Positions 1-8,078 of a stretch of 46,749 nt of DNA are shown here, piece after piece. The notes under the pieces were generated by a model. The model was not told the DNA's origin. It searched no databases and saw only the letters and a program-made list of their open reading frames with translations. The position numbers and the translations under genes were made by a program. Source of the stretch: an uncultured Verrucomicrobiae bacterium (GTDB lineage Bacteria; Verrucomicrobiota; Verrucomicrobiia; JADLBR01; CALLMV01). How positions within the stretch are numbered: the stretch's first letter is position 1; every line of letters begins with the position of its first letter. The stretch is from NCBI GenBank assembly GCA_938005615.1, contig CALLMV010000015.1, positions 1 through 46,749 on the forward strand, read 5' to 3'.

Positions 1-353
1 TGAAGGACTTTCAGCAGTGCCAGGTGATTCAACGGATGGTGAGGGATTTGGATTTTGGGGTGCGATTGGTGTTTGTGCCGACGGTGCGAGAGCGTGATGG
101 GTTGGCGATGAGTTCGCGCAACAGGTATTTGAGTGAGGAGGAGCGGCGGCTTGCTCCGAATTTTTACCGGATTTTGTGTGATGGTGTGCGCAAGGGAATG
201 GGAGAAAAGATCATTGCGCGGGAATTGGAGAAGGTAGGTTTTCAAGTGGATTATGTGACGCATTCCGGTGGGCGGTTGTGTGCGGCGGTATTTTTGGGCA
301 GCACGCGGTTAATTGATAATGTGCCATTAAAAAAGGAGGCCGAAGGTGACTGA
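1..353 (+). CDS. panC: Pantoate--beta-alanine ligase, C-terminal part (5' end outside window)
   Basis: PanC condenses pantoate with beta-alanine using ATP to make pantothenate, the precursor of coenzyme A, in the cytosol. The frame is open from base 3 and gives 116 residues up to the TGA at 351-353. It begins [16 protein letters not shown] and continues with [15 protein letters not shown] and YLS, the conserved block of the family that contributes to the ATP site. The usual length is about 280 residues, so roughly the N-terminal 60 percent, with the nucleotide-binding HIGH-type motif, lies outside the window. Its stop overlaps the GTG start of menA by 8 bases, so the two are probably co-transcribed and translationally coupled. 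The family assignment is firm; the missing part cannot be judged. Confidence 0.93.
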   Translation, partial: KDFQQCQVIQRMVRDLDFGVRLVFVPTVRERDGLAMSSRNRYLSEEERRLAPNFYRILCDGVRKGMGEKIIARELEKVGFQVDYVTHSGGRLCAAVFLGSTRLIDNVPLKKEAEGD

Positions 354-1257
354 GGTTGTGCAAACAAAGCCGCCGGGATACGTGGTGTGGTGGACGGCGG
401 CACGGCCACGCACGCTGAACGCGGCCGTGGGACCTGTGCTTCTCGGCTTGGCGATTGCGCACGGTTTGGGATTTGCGCTGGATTGGGTGCATGCTGTTGC
501 GACTTTGTTAGGCGCGGTGGCAATTCAGATTGGGACGAATTTTTTTAATGACTTTGCGGATAGTTTGACTGGGGCGGATAAAGGCGAGCGGCTAGGCCCT
601 CCGCGTGCGACTTCTTTGGGTTGGGTGTCGCAACGGGCGATGCTGATTGCGACAGTTGTGGCGTTTGGTCTGGCTGTTGCTGCGGGGTTGGTGTTGATTG
701 CAAGGTGCGGCCAGGTGTTTTTTTGGATTGGGATCGCATCACTTGTGTGTGGCGTGTGGTATACGTCAGGGAGATGGTCGCTCGCCTATCTCGGATTGGC
801 AGAGCCGTTCGTTTTGTTTTTTTTCGGGCCACTTGCTGTGGCGGGGACGGTTTATGCGCAATCAAGGACATGGGAGGTGGTGGCTATGGTAGCGGGTCTT
901 GCGCCTGGCGCGCTGGCCACAGTGTTGCTCGTGTTGAATAATTTGCGCGACAGGGCGGGTGATGCAGCGGCTGGCAAGAGGACGTTGGTGGTGCGATTTG
1001 GTCGCGGGTTCGGGTTGGTTGAACTGGGCTTGTGTCACGCACTCGCAGCAGGCGCGGTGTTGGCGTTAATGTTCTGGCTGCGACCCGAGCAAGTGGGCTG
1101 GTTGGGGGTTGTGTATTGTTACGCCGTGTTCACGGGAGTGGACCTGGTGAACAAAGCAGCAAGAGCCGTGGGGAAAGAGTTTAACTTAATGATGGCTGAG
1201 GCGGGAATGAGGTTATTTATCTTTTGTGCGGGATTGGGTTTGGTGTTTGTGTTCTAG
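346..1257 (+). CDS. menA: 1,4-dihydroxy-2-naphthoate polyprenyltransferase (UbiA family)
   Basis: MenA attaches a polyprenyl chain to dihydroxynaphthoate in the cytoplasmic membrane, the membrane step of menaquinone synthesis. The 303-residue product is hydrophobic throughout, with about eight membrane segments. The first aspartate-rich motif is seen as [14 protein letters not shown] near residue 65, followed by ERLGP, a combination typical of MenA rather than UbiA. The second motif is near residue 200 ([17 protein letters not shown]). The GTG at 346 is chosen because a strong Shine-Dalgarno (AAGGAGG, 332-338) lies 7 bases upstream; it also overlaps the panC stop. No other men genes are in the window. 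The gene ends 12 bases before the convergent PAP2 gene. The aromatic acceptor is inferred from the family. Confidence 0.9.
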   Translation: MTEVVQTKPPGYVVWWTAARPRTLNAAVGPVLLGLAIAHGLGFALDWVHAVATLLGAVAIQIGTNFFNDFADSLTGADKGERLGPPRATSLGWVSQRAMLIATVVAFGLAVAAGLVLIARCGQVFFWIGIASLVCGVWYTSGRWSLAYLGLAEPFVLFFFGPLAVAGTVYAQSRTWEVVAMVAGLAPGALATVLLVLNNLRDRAGDAAAGKRTLVVRFGRGFGLVELGLCHALAAGAVLALMFWLRPEQVGWLGVVYCYAVFTGVDLVNKAARAVGKEFNLMMAEAGMRLFIFCAGLGLVFVF

Positions 1258-1269
1258 TGTGTCAATATA

Positions 1270-1932
1270 TTACTGAGGTAGTGGATGTTCATTTTTCAGA
1301 GCCACCCACCCTTCGCAAAGGCGCGGGAATTTGTTGCCTAATACGCGGCATAAGAGCGCAGTAATACGGTAAGAAAACAAGACCACTAGAAGCGCAAGCG
1401 GAAGTGTGCCCAAGACATCCACGGGGTAGTGGGAGCCGGTATAAACTCGGGATATACAAACGAGTATCACCCATGCGGCGAGAGGCAGTAATAGCCGGGG
1501 CCAGAGAAGGGTGGCCAGCACAGCGATGGCTGTGTTGTTGATGACGTGGCCGGACGGGAAGGAGGAACCGCCGGGATTTTGTTCTATGGTTTTGCGGATA
1601 CGCACACGGATTTCCGGCGGATATTCTTTGCGAAGCTCGACACGCCGCGCGCCGAGTTCGACTTCGTGGGGACGGGGTTTTTGAACAACGGCACGGATGG
1701 TTTGGTTTATAATGCCATCGCCGATGCCTACTGCGAGAGCCGCCATCACAAGAAAGATGCGTCCACGGAATCCGCCGCGCCACGCCAAGAGAAGCGCACC
1801 AAGGATTATGATGGGCATCCACAGCCGTTGGCTGGAGATGATGGCAAAGAAGTAATCGAGTGCAGGATGTGCCCACGTCTGGTTGATTGTGGTGAAGAGG
1901 GAAGCATCCCAAGACTGGAGCCACTCAGGCAT
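1270..1932 (-). CDS. PAP2-family membrane phosphatase
   Basis: A 220-residue membrane protein of the type 2 phosphatidic acid phosphatase superfamily. The three-part active site is complete: KPRPHEVE (the K-x6-RP block), SSFPSGH (the PSGH block with the acid/base histidine) and SRVYTGSHYPVD (the SR-x5-H-x3-D block with the nucleophilic histidine). About five or six membrane segments surround them. Such enzymes remove phosphate from undecaprenyl diphosphate, phosphatidylglycerol phosphate or lipid A; the sequence alone does not decide which. It starts 6 bases after the nusB stop on the same strand, so the two probably form one transcript. A cell-envelope role fits the neighbouring lpxA, but that is only inference. 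Confidence 0.85.
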   Translation of the reverse strand: MPEWLQSWDASLFTTINQTWAHPALDYFFAIISSQRLWMPIIILGALLLAWRGGFRGRIFLVMAALAVGIGDGIINQTIRAVVQKPRPHEVELGARRVELRKEYPPEIRVRIRKTIEQNPGGSSFPSGHVINNTAIAVLATLLWPRLLLPLAAWVILVCISRVYTGSHYPVDVLGTLPLALLVVLFSYRITALLCRVLGNKFPRLCEGWVALKNEHPLPQ

Positions 1933-1938
1933 GTTGGA

Positions 1939-2379
1939 TCATTTTGCGGGTGATGCCGTGCGAGCGGGTCGGAGAGTTTCGCGCATAATGCGGTCGAGGA
2001 TGCCGTTGACGAATTTTGGTGATTCATCGGAGCCAAGGACTTTGGCGATTTCTACGGCTTCGTTAATAGCGACTACGGGCGGCACGTCATCGCGGTGTCG
2101 TATCTCAAAAGCCCCCAGTCTCAGAATGCAGCGGTCAACAATCGAGATGCGTTCGAAGATCCAGTTTTCAGAGTGCGAAGCGATGAGGGAGTTGAGTTCT
2201 TGCCATTTGGAGTGAATCCCGCGGATGAGTGTGTTGGCAAAGGTGATGACTGCGGGCGAGGCATCCTCTTGGTGCGACCAAAAGTCGGCAAGCGATTGTT
2301 CCAGGTCGCGTTCGAAATCCACATCCAACTGATAGAGAAACTGCACAGCAAAAAGTCGGGCTTTGGTGCGCATCTTCAT
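1939..2379 (-). CDS. nusB: Transcription antitermination protein NusB
   Basis: NusB binds boxA RNA together with S10 (NusE) and supports antitermination of rRNA operons. The 146-residue length is normal for the family. Recognisable blocks are RTKARLFAVQFLYQLD at the N-terminus and, in the C-terminal half, ENWIFERISIVDRCILRLG, then VVAINEAVEIAKVLG and FVNGILD, the characteristic NusB signature. There are two possible ATG starts two codons apart (2379 and 2373). The gene is divergent from lpxA across an 88-bp gap that must hold both promoters, and it leads directly into the PAP2 phosphatase gene. Confidence 0.93.
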   Translation of the reverse strand: MKMRTKARLFAVQFLYQLDVDFERDLEQSLADFWSHQEDASPAVITFANTLIRGIHSKWQELNSLIASHSENWIFERISIVDRCILRLGAFEIRHRDDVPPVVAINEAVEIAKVLGSDESPKFVNGILDRIMRETLRPARTASPAK

Positions 2380-2467
2380 GTATTCACTGATGCAGAGTCG
2401 CGATGCTTGTGTAAAGCGTGCGAAAAATAATATTCCCCGTGGTGGGGGTTTTTCTTAAGTGGTGTGC

Positions 2468-3247
2468 ATGGCTGCGAATATTCATCCCAGTGCGATTGTA
2501 GATCGTGAAGCAGAGTTAGGTGAGGATGTTGAGGTGGGGCCGTTTTGCATTGTGGGCAAAGGAGTGCGGATATTGCCAGGCACACGGTTGTTGTCGCATG
2601 TGGTATTGCAAGGGCCGTGTTTGATTGGTCGGGAGAATGTCTTTCATCCATTTTGTTCGATTGGGGGGCGCACTCAGGATTTGAAGTATGCAGGAGAGCC
2701 GACACATCTGGAGATCGGGGATGGAAATGTTTTCCGGGAGTGCTGCACGGTCAATCGTTCAACAGTTTCCGAAAGCGTGACGAGAATTGGATCGCACAAC
2801 AACTTCCTGGCATACTGTCACATTGCCCACGATTGTCAGGTGGGAGACCATTGTATTTTTTCAAACAATGCCACGTTAGCCGGGCACGTGGTGGTGGAGG
2901 ATCGCGTGGTGATCGGTGGGCTGACGGCCGTGCATCAATTTTGCCGACTCGGACGCATGGCCATGATGGGCGGTTGCACGAAGGTTGTGCAGGATGTGGC
3001 GCCCTACACGATAGCGGATGGGAATCCCGCAGAGACCCGTGCACTGAATTTGGTAGGGCTGGAGCGCAACGGTGTTTCCGTTGAGTCGCGAAATGCTCTG
3101 CAGGCGGCGTTTAAGTTTTTGTTTAAGAGCGGACTGAATACGACTCAAGCGTTGGAGCAAATTTTGCGAGATGAATGTTCTTCTGCCGCTGAGGTGTCGC
3201 ACTTGGTGGACTTTGTGCGCACTTCGAAGCGTGGCATCACGAAATAG
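2468..3247 (+). CDS. lpxA: Acyl-ACP--UDP-N-acetylglucosamine O-acyltransferase
   Basis: LpxA transfers a hydroxyacyl chain from acyl-carrier protein to the 3-OH of UDP-GlcNAc, the first step of lipid A synthesis, which marks the organism as Gram-negative. The 259-residue protein begins IHPSAIVD and runs through left-handed beta-helix hexapeptide repeats. The catalytic block is HIAHDCQVGDHCIFSNN near residue 120, with the family histidine, then GGLTAVHQFCRLGRMAMMGG and DVAPYTIADGNPA, and a helical C-terminal domain from about residue 190. ATG 2468 is chosen over in-frame GTGs at 2459 and 2462 because the family starts right at this hexapeptide region. No other lpx genes are adjacent. It converges on lysC with an 8-bp gap. 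Confidence 0.94.
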   Translation: MAANIHPSAIVDREAELGEDVEVGPFCIVGKGVRILPGTRLLSHVVLQGPCLIGRENVFHPFCSIGGRTQDLKYAGEPTHLEIGDGNVFRECCTVNRSTVSESVTRIGSHNNFLAYCHIAHDCQVGDHCIFSNNATLAGHVVVEDRVVIGGLTAVHQFCRLGRMAMMGGCTKVVQDVAPYTIADGNPAETRALNLVGLERNGVSVESRNALQAAFKFLFKSGLNTTQALEQILRDECSSAAEVSHLVDFVRTSKRGITK

Positions 3248-3255
3248 TTTTCAGA

Positions 3256-4470
3256 TCAAGCCGAAAGGCCGAAGGCGTCGTGCACTGCCCGCACGGCTTG
3301 ATCGGCGAGGGATTCTTCGATGATGACTGAAACTTTGATTTCGCTGGTGGAAATCATCTGAATGTTGACACCGGCAGCGGCGAGGGACTCGAACATTTTT
3401 GCGGCGACCCCCGAGTGGGATTTCATACCGATGCCCACGATGCTGAGTTTGGCTATGCCTTCCTGCGCAAGCATTCCGGTGGCGCCAAGTGTGGTGATGA
3501 CTGGTTGTGCGGCACGTCGGGCCTTGTCCAACTCATCGCTCCCCACGGTGAAAGAGATGTCCGTGACGCCAGCGGCACTGATGTTCTGGACGATCATATC
3601 CACGTTGATGGCGGCATCGGCCAGGGCACGGAAGAGCCGGGAGGCGAAGCCGGGCTTATCTGGCACGCCAGTGATGGTGATTTTGGCCTGTTTGCGGTCG
3701 AGGCTGACGCCGCGCACGACGACGCTTTCCATGTCGGGAGTTTCTGATTTCACGAGTGTTCCTTCTGTTTCTGTGAGGCTGGAACGCACCTCGAAGGGCA
3801 CGTTAAACTTTTTTGCGAATTCCACGCTCCGGGCCTGCATGACTTTGGAGCCGAGGCTGGCCATTTCGAGCATCTCATCGTAGCTGAGCACGGGGATTTT
3901 TTTTGCTGTAGGGACGATGCGTGGATCGGTGGTGTAAACGCCATCCACATCGGTGTAGATTTGGCAGACATCGGCTTTGAGCGCGGCGGCCATGGCAATT
4001 GCACTCAGATCCGAGCCACCGCGGCCAAGCGTGGTGATGTAGCCTTCGTCGTTTTGTCCTTGGAATCCAGCGATGATTCCGACGTTGCCATTTTGCAGAG
4101 AGGCGAGGACGCGCTCGGGGGAGATGTTACGGATGCGGGCCTTGGTGTGTGTGCCATCGGTGAGGATACCTGCGCGTGCGCCGGTGAAGCTTTCGGCAGG
4201 CACGCCGATCGCGTGAAGTGCGATGGCCAGGAGTGAGATAGTGACTTGTTCTCCTGTGGAAAGGAGGCTGTCCATCTCGCGATCGTTTGGATGAGGGTTG
4301 AGTTGTTTGGCCTGGGAGATGAGCTGGTCGGTGACGCCGCTCATGGCGCTGACAATCACGCAGAGGCGATGGCCTTGGTCGTGCCAGCTTTTAATTCTGC
4401 GTGCGACGTTGGCGATGCGCTCTATGCTACCAACGCTTGTGCCGCCGTATTTTTGAACGATGAGTGCCAC
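3256..4470 (-). CDS. lysC: Aspartate kinase
   Basis: Aspartate kinase phosphorylates aspartate with ATP, the entry to lysine, threonine, methionine and diaminopimelate synthesis. The 404-residue product starts from GTG with VQKYGGTSVGS, the kinase signature. TLGRGGSDLSA near residue 150 and YTDVDGVYTTDPR follow. The C-terminal third carries two ACT regulatory domains (VTGVPDKPGFASRLF is recast here as ITGVPDKPGFASRLF; then LSIVGIGMKSHSGVAAKMF), as in lysine- or threonine-regulated single-function enzymes. There is no homoserine dehydrogenase fusion. It lies 16 bases after asd on the same strand, a natural pairing of consecutive pathway steps. Feedback regulation by an end product is expected from the ACT domains but not visible. 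Confidence 0.95.
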   Translation of the reverse strand: MALIVQKYGGTSVGSIERIANVARRIKSWHDQGHRLCVIVSAMSGVTDQLISQAKQLNPHPNDREMDSLLSTGEQVTISLLAIALHAIGVPAESFTGARAGILTDGTHTKARIRNISPERVLASLQNGNVGIIAGFQGQNDEGYITTLGRGGSDLSAIAMAAALKADVCQIYTDVDGVYTTDPRIVPTAKKIPVLSYDEMLEMASLGSKVMQARSVEFAKKFNVPFEVRSSLTETEGTLVKSETPDMESVVVRGVSLDRKQAKITITGVPDKPGFASRLFRALADAAINVDMIVQNISAAGVTDISFTVGSDELDKARRAAQPVITTLGATGMLAQEGIAKLSIVGIGMKSHSGVAAKMFESLAAAGVNIQMISTSEIKVSVIIEESLADQAVRAVHDAFGLSA

Positions 4471-4486
4471 GGGAATCTTTAGCTTT

Positions 4487-5509
4487 TTATTGTGCGTGAT
4501 GAATCAGGTGTTCCGCAATTTGCACGGCGTTCCATGCGGCTCCTTTCAGGAGCTGGTCGCCGCTGATGAAGAGCGAGAGACCAGGGACGCCGAGGGTGTT
4601 GTCTTCACGAATGCGGCCGACTAGAATGTCGAGTTCGCCCGAGGCCTCGATGGGCATGGGGAAGCGATTGTGTAGTCGGTCGTCCACTAGTCGGACGCCA
4701 GGAGCACTGGAGAGAATTTCGCGGGCTTGTGCCGTTGTGAGAGGGCGATCCAGGCCGATGGTGACGGATTCGCTGTGGGCGCGCATGATGGGAACGCGGA
4801 TGCAGGTGGCCGACATGGGAAGCTGCGGCAAGGACAGCATTTTGCGAGTTTCAGCGATGAGTTTGCGTTCTTCCTCATTCAGGCCATCATCGCCCACGGG
4901 AGTGTTGTGCGAGAACAGGTTGAACGCGATAGGGTGGGGGAAGATTGCGGGCTGAGGTTTCTCGCCGGCCAGCACGGCTCGGGTTTGTTCTTCCAGCTCG
5001 TGCATTGCTTGAGCTCCTGCGCCGCTAGCACTTTGGTAGGTAGAAACGATGATGCGGTTTATGCCTGCGGCACGGTGGAGCGGGGCGAGCGCGGTTACGA
5101 GGATTGCCGCACAGCAGTTCGGATTGGCAATAAGTCGTGGATTCTTATCAAGTTCCTGTGCGTTGACTTCTGGCACTACAAGGGGGATGTCAGGCTCCAT
5201 GCGAAACGCAGAGGAGTTATCGATCACGACCGCTCCAGCTTCCAGTGCGGCAGGCACGAACTCCCGTGAACGCGAAGCTCCGGCAGAAAAGAAAACAATG
5301 TCCAGATCGTCGAAGCTGGCGGCGGTCACCTCACTCACGCGGATAGGCAGGCCTTTGAAAGGGATTTTGGTGCCAGCGGATCTCGCCGAGGCCATGAGCT
5401 TAATGTAATTCTCCGGGAAGTTTCTGCGCTCAATGACGCTGAGGATTTCGCGGCCCACGGCACCAGTGGCACCAACAATGCCGATTCTGTAGTGAGATTT
5501 TTTAATCAT
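4487..5509 (-). CDS. asd: Aspartate-semialdehyde dehydrogenase
   Basis: Asd reduces aspartyl phosphate to aspartate semialdehyde with NADPH, the step after aspartate kinase. The 340-residue protein opens with RIGIVGATGAVGREIL, the nucleotide-binding glycine loop. The catalytic cysteine is in ANPNCCAAILV near residue 130, and SGAGAQAMHEL, HNTPVGDDGLNEEERK and RVPIMRAHSE are typical of the family. ATG 5509 (MIKKSHYRIGIVG) is preferred; an in-frame start five codons upstream would add only a short unusual tail. It is followed after 16 bases by lysC, and preceded on the same strand by rsmI with a 76-bp gap, where I see no lysine riboswitch. Confidence 0.94.
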   Translation of the reverse strand: MIKKSHYRIGIVGATGAVGREILSVIERRNFPENYIKLMASARSAGTKIPFKGLPIRVSEVTAASFDDLDIVFFSAGASRSREFVPAALEAGAVVIDNSSAFRMEPDIPLVVPEVNAQELDKNPRLIANPNCCAAILVTALAPLHRAAGINRIIVSTYQSASGAGAQAMHELEEQTRAVLAGEKPQPAIFPHPIAFNLFSHNTPVGDDGLNEEERKLIAETRKMLSLPQLPMSATCIRVPIMRAHSESVTIGLDRPLTTAQAREILSSAPGVRLVDDRLHNRFPMPIEASGELDILVGRIREDNTLGVPGLSLFISGDQLLKGAAWNAVQIAEHLIHHAQ

Positions 5510-5585
5510 GAGTAGTGTGCACAATTAACAGAAAAGCCCGTGCAGGGGAAGGGGTTTGCGGTTATTTACGCGGTCGTTGTAGCCC

Positions 5586-6377
5586 CTAATTAGATGGACT
5601 CCAAATCTGATTGTGATCATCAGCATACTGATTTTGGCGTGTTTTGCCAGCAATGACCAGCGTGATCTCACCGCGCAGTTCGCGGGTTGCACAATCAGCG
5701 GCTAATTGTTGTGTCGTCCCGCGCAGAGATTCCTCAAATTTTTTTGTCAGTTCGCGTGCAATACAGATGAGCCTTTCGGGTATGACTGCGGCGAGTTCTG
5801 TAAGCGTCTTGCGAATTCGGTGGGGTGATTCGAAGCAGACTGTGGTGTGTTCCCGGGCAGCGATTGCGGAAAAATATTTTGTGCGTTGTCCGCTTTTTGC
5901 GGGGATGAAGCCGTCGAAGGTGAAGGGCGTCATGGGTAGGCCTGAAGCTGCGAGCGCGTGAAGCACCGCGCTTGGACCAGGCAGGATTTCCACGTGCAGA
6001 CCGAGGTCGAGGCAACCACGGATGATGCGCTCCCCTGGATCGGAGATGCCGGGGAAACCCGCGTCGCTCACGAGAGCGACAGTTTGCCCCTGGGAGATTT
6101 TTTCTGTGATGAGTTGGGTGGTTTTAGCCTCGTTGAATTTGTGGCAGGAGATCATCGGAGTGGGGATGTTGTGTGCAGCGAGAAGTTTTGCGGTATGTCG
6201 CGTGTCTTCCGCGGCGATGAGGGAGGCTTCTCGGAGCGAGCGCAGTGCGCGCAGGGTGATGTCCTCCATGTTGCCGATAGGTGTGGCGACGACGCAAAGT
6301 CTTCCACCTGATGTGGGCGTAGGGGACTGCTGAGTGCTTGCTGAACTTTGCGAACTGCTTCTTTGGTGTGCAGACAT
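5586..6377 (-). CDS. rsmI: 16S rRNA (cytidine(1402)-2'-O)-methyltransferase
   Basis: RsmI uses S-adenosylmethionine to 2'-O-methylate C1402 in the decoding centre of 16S rRNA. The core begins with LCVVATPIGNMEDITLRAL, then AAEDTRHTAKLL and LVSDAGFPGISDPG and FESPHRI, all RsmI landmarks within the tetrapyrrole methylase fold. The 263-residue length (with ATG 6377) is a little shorter than usual, since the C-terminal extra domain is short. Ahead of the core lies a Ser/Gln/Thr-rich stretch of about 25 residues, probably disordered. An in-frame TTG at 6404 overlaps the fmt stop and could be an alternative start; there is no good ribosome binding site for either. An inverted repeat separates the two genes. 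Confidence 0.9.
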   Translation of the reverse strand: MSAHQRSSSQSSASTQQSPTPTSGGRLCVVATPIGNMEDITLRALRSLREASLIAAEDTRHTAKLLAAHNIPTPMISCHKFNEAKTTQLITEKISQGQTVALVSDAGFPGISDPGERIIRGCLDLGLHVEILPGPSAVLHALAASGLPMTPFTFDGFIPAKSGQRTKYFSAIAAREHTTVCFESPHRIRKTLTELAAVIPERLICIARELTKKFEESLRGTTQQLAADCATRELRGEITLVIAGKTRQNQYADDHNQIWSPSN

Positions 6378-6380
6378 GAC

Positions 6381-6398
6381 GTTCAATGCGTATTGAAC
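6381..6398. repeat. Perfect 7-bp inverted repeat between fmt and rsmI
   Basis: GTTCAAT and ATTGAAC face each other across four bases (GCGT) exactly between the fmt stop codon and the rsmI ATG. It could fold into a small RNA hairpin that covers the rsmI start region, or be a protein-binding site. No function can be assigned. Confidence 0.5.
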
Positions 6399-6400
6399 AT

Positions 6401-7342
6401 TCAAAACAAAGTAATTCCCGCGTTAAGTCGCAAGCCACGGGCCAGTTCGGCGGCAGACAGGCGTTTACGCCCTTCGAGCTGCACATCGCGCAGAAGCAGA
6501 CCACCCTTGCCAGCGGCGACGAGGATGCCGTGCCTGTCCACACGCAAGATTTCCCCAGGGCGGCCCTTGGAGCGATGGGAGATAATTGTGCTGTAGATTT
6601 TGAGCATTTTGGCATCCCGCCCCTGCGGGAGCATCGTGAATGCGCCAGGCCAGGGGGTCATGGCGCGGATGTGTCGGTCAATTTCTTCCTGCGTAAGGGT
6701 CCAATCTATTCTGCCATCGGCTTTTTTCAGGAGGCGAGTGAGGGTGGCATGGGCATTGTCTTGGGGGATTCTCGGGGGATTGCCCGCGGCGATGAGGTCC
6801 AATGCATGGAGGAGGCAGTCGGGGGCCATTTCTGCGAGGCGGTCGTGGAGTGTTTGGGCCGTGTCGCCAAAGCGGATGAGTGTTTCTTTTTGGTAAAGAA
6901 TCGGTCCGGTGTCGAGCCCTTCGTCCATCCACATAATGGTGATGCCCGTTTCGCGATCACCTGCGAGGATAGCGGACTGGATGGGTGAGGCACCGCGGTG
7001 GTGCGGAAGGAGGGAGGCGTGGATGTTGAGGCAGCCGAGGCGCGGAATTTCGAGGGTGTCTTTTTTCAGGATTTGGCCATAGGCAACGACCACGGCGATG
7101 TCGGGGGCGAGATATTTTATCTGAGCGTGTGCGGCTGGTGTGTTGATGTTTTCAGGTTTGAAAGTGCGGAGACGTAGCGTGAGTGCCTCCTGTGCAATCG
7201 GGCAGGGCTGATTGTGCATGCCCCGGCCGGCGGGGCGATCGGGCTGGGTGATGACGCCGACGACTTCATGTTTTAAAGATGAGACTAGCGCCCTGAGTGT
7301 TGGCAGGCCGATGGATGCCGTTCCGATGAATAAGATACGCAT
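6401..7342 (-). CDS. fmt: Methionyl-tRNA formyltransferase
   Basis: Fmt formylates initiator methionyl-tRNA with 10-formyltetrahydrofolate. The 313-residue length is normal. The N-terminal Rossmann domain begins RILFIGTASIGLPTLRAL; the catalytic region shows NIHASLLPHHRGASPIQ near residue 107 (the SLLP-x2-RG-x2-P signature with the active-site Asn and His) and WMDEGLDTGPIL with the active-site Asp. The C-terminal OB-fold domain (about residue 210 on) ends with GRKRLSAAELARGLRL. It is the first gene of a minus-strand series fmt-rsmI-asd-lysC and is divergent from grpE across 123 bp. A def gene, often beside fmt, is not present here. Confidence 0.94.
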   Translation of the reverse strand: MRILFIGTASIGLPTLRALVSSLKHEVVGVITQPDRPAGRGMHNQPCPIAQEALTLRLRTFKPENINTPAAHAQIKYLAPDIAVVVAYGQILKKDTLEIPRLGCLNIHASLLPHHRGASPIQSAILAGDRETGITIMWMDEGLDTGPILYQKETLIRFGDTAQTLHDRLAEMAPDCLLHALDLIAAGNPPRIPQDNAHATLTRLLKKADGRIDWTLTQEEIDRHIRAMTPWPGAFTMLPQGRDAKMLKIYSTIISHRSKGRPGEILRVDRHGILVAAGKGGLLLRDVQLEGRKRLSAAELARGLRLNAGITLF

Positions 7343-7404
7343 TTTGCTATACTGCCCGATTCGATAGCTACTGGCAACGTACAGTTCTGTAGTAAGTAGG
7401 TGCC

Positions 7405-7433
7405 TTGCGCGATACTTTCTGTTATTGCATAAT
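7405..7433 (+). promoter_or_regulatory. Possible sigma70-type promoter of grpE-dnaJ
   Basis: TTGCGC (7405-7410) and CATAAT (7428-7433) are spaced by 17 bases upstream of grpE. The -10 matches consensus at five of six positions, the -35 at only three. A start near 7440 would leave a short leader of about 25 bases. No CIRCE-type inverted repeat is present here. Weak evidence. Confidence 0.3.
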
Positions 7434-7465
7434 GTTACTCTATTCAGTTTATTAAATTATTGTTT

Positions 7466-8071
7466 ATGAATACAAACGAGACAAACTCCAAACCAACTCC
7501 AAGCGCGGATGCTGGGATGGATTTTTCTTTAGGTTTAGCCAGTCTTGATGAGGTTGTGTGCGTCTCGCGCGGATTTTACGAATCATTGAAGTCAGCGGAT
7601 GAGGAAATTCATCGATTGCGTCAGGAGGCGGCGGCAGCTAACGAGAAGCTTTTAAGGCTCGCCGCTGAAATTGATAACCTCAAAAAACGGGCAGCTCGCG
7701 AAAAAGAAGAGGCGCGCAAATTTTCCAATGAATCATTTGCCGAAGATATCGCTGCTGCTATGGATAATTTCGAGCTCGGGATCCAAGCCGCATTATCAGC
7801 AAAGGACTCTTCCGCAGTGGCAGAAGGAATGAAGATGGCACTGATGCTACTAACAAACGTGATGAAAAAACATGGTTTGATGCCGATTGAGGCTGAGGGT
7901 CAACCCTTTGATCCGAATCTGCATGAGGCACTGAGTCAGGAAGAGTGCGCGGATGTACCAGATCAGACGGTTTTGCGCCAGGTGCGCCGAGGTTGGAAGT
8001 ACCACGAAAGGTTGTTGCGTCCGGCCAGTGTTATTGTTTCCCAACAACCATCTCCTGTAGCCAAAGCCTGA
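7466..8071 (+). CDS. grpE: Nucleotide exchange factor GrpE
   Basis: GrpE releases ADP from DnaK and so resets the chaperone cycle. The 201-residue protein has a long N-terminal coiled coil (about residues 45-95, with [20 protein letters not shown]) that ends in a helical bundle and then a beta domain. The C-terminal landmark [20 protein letters not shown] contains the typical F-x-P-x-x-H-EA motif. ATG 7466 is chosen; an in-frame TTG two codons earlier is less likely. The gene is followed by dnaJ after 7 bases, so the two are co-transcribed, while dnaK itself is not in the window. Confidence 0.93.
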   Translation: MNTNETNSKPTPSADAGMDFSLGLASLDEVVCVSRGFYESLKSADEEIHRLRQEAAAANEKLLRLAAEIDNLKKRAAREKEEARKFSNESFAEDIAAAMDNFELGIQAALSAKDSSAVAEGMKMALMLLTNVMKKHGLMPIEAEGQPFDPNLHEALSQEECADVPDQTVLRQVRRGWKYHERLLRPASVIVSQQPSPVAKA

Positions 8072-8078
8072 ATCAAGT

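Noticed and set aside
5510-5585. Lysine riboswitch upstream of asd-lysC
   Set aside because: The gap is only 76 bases, too short for that riboswitch, and no matching stems are seen.
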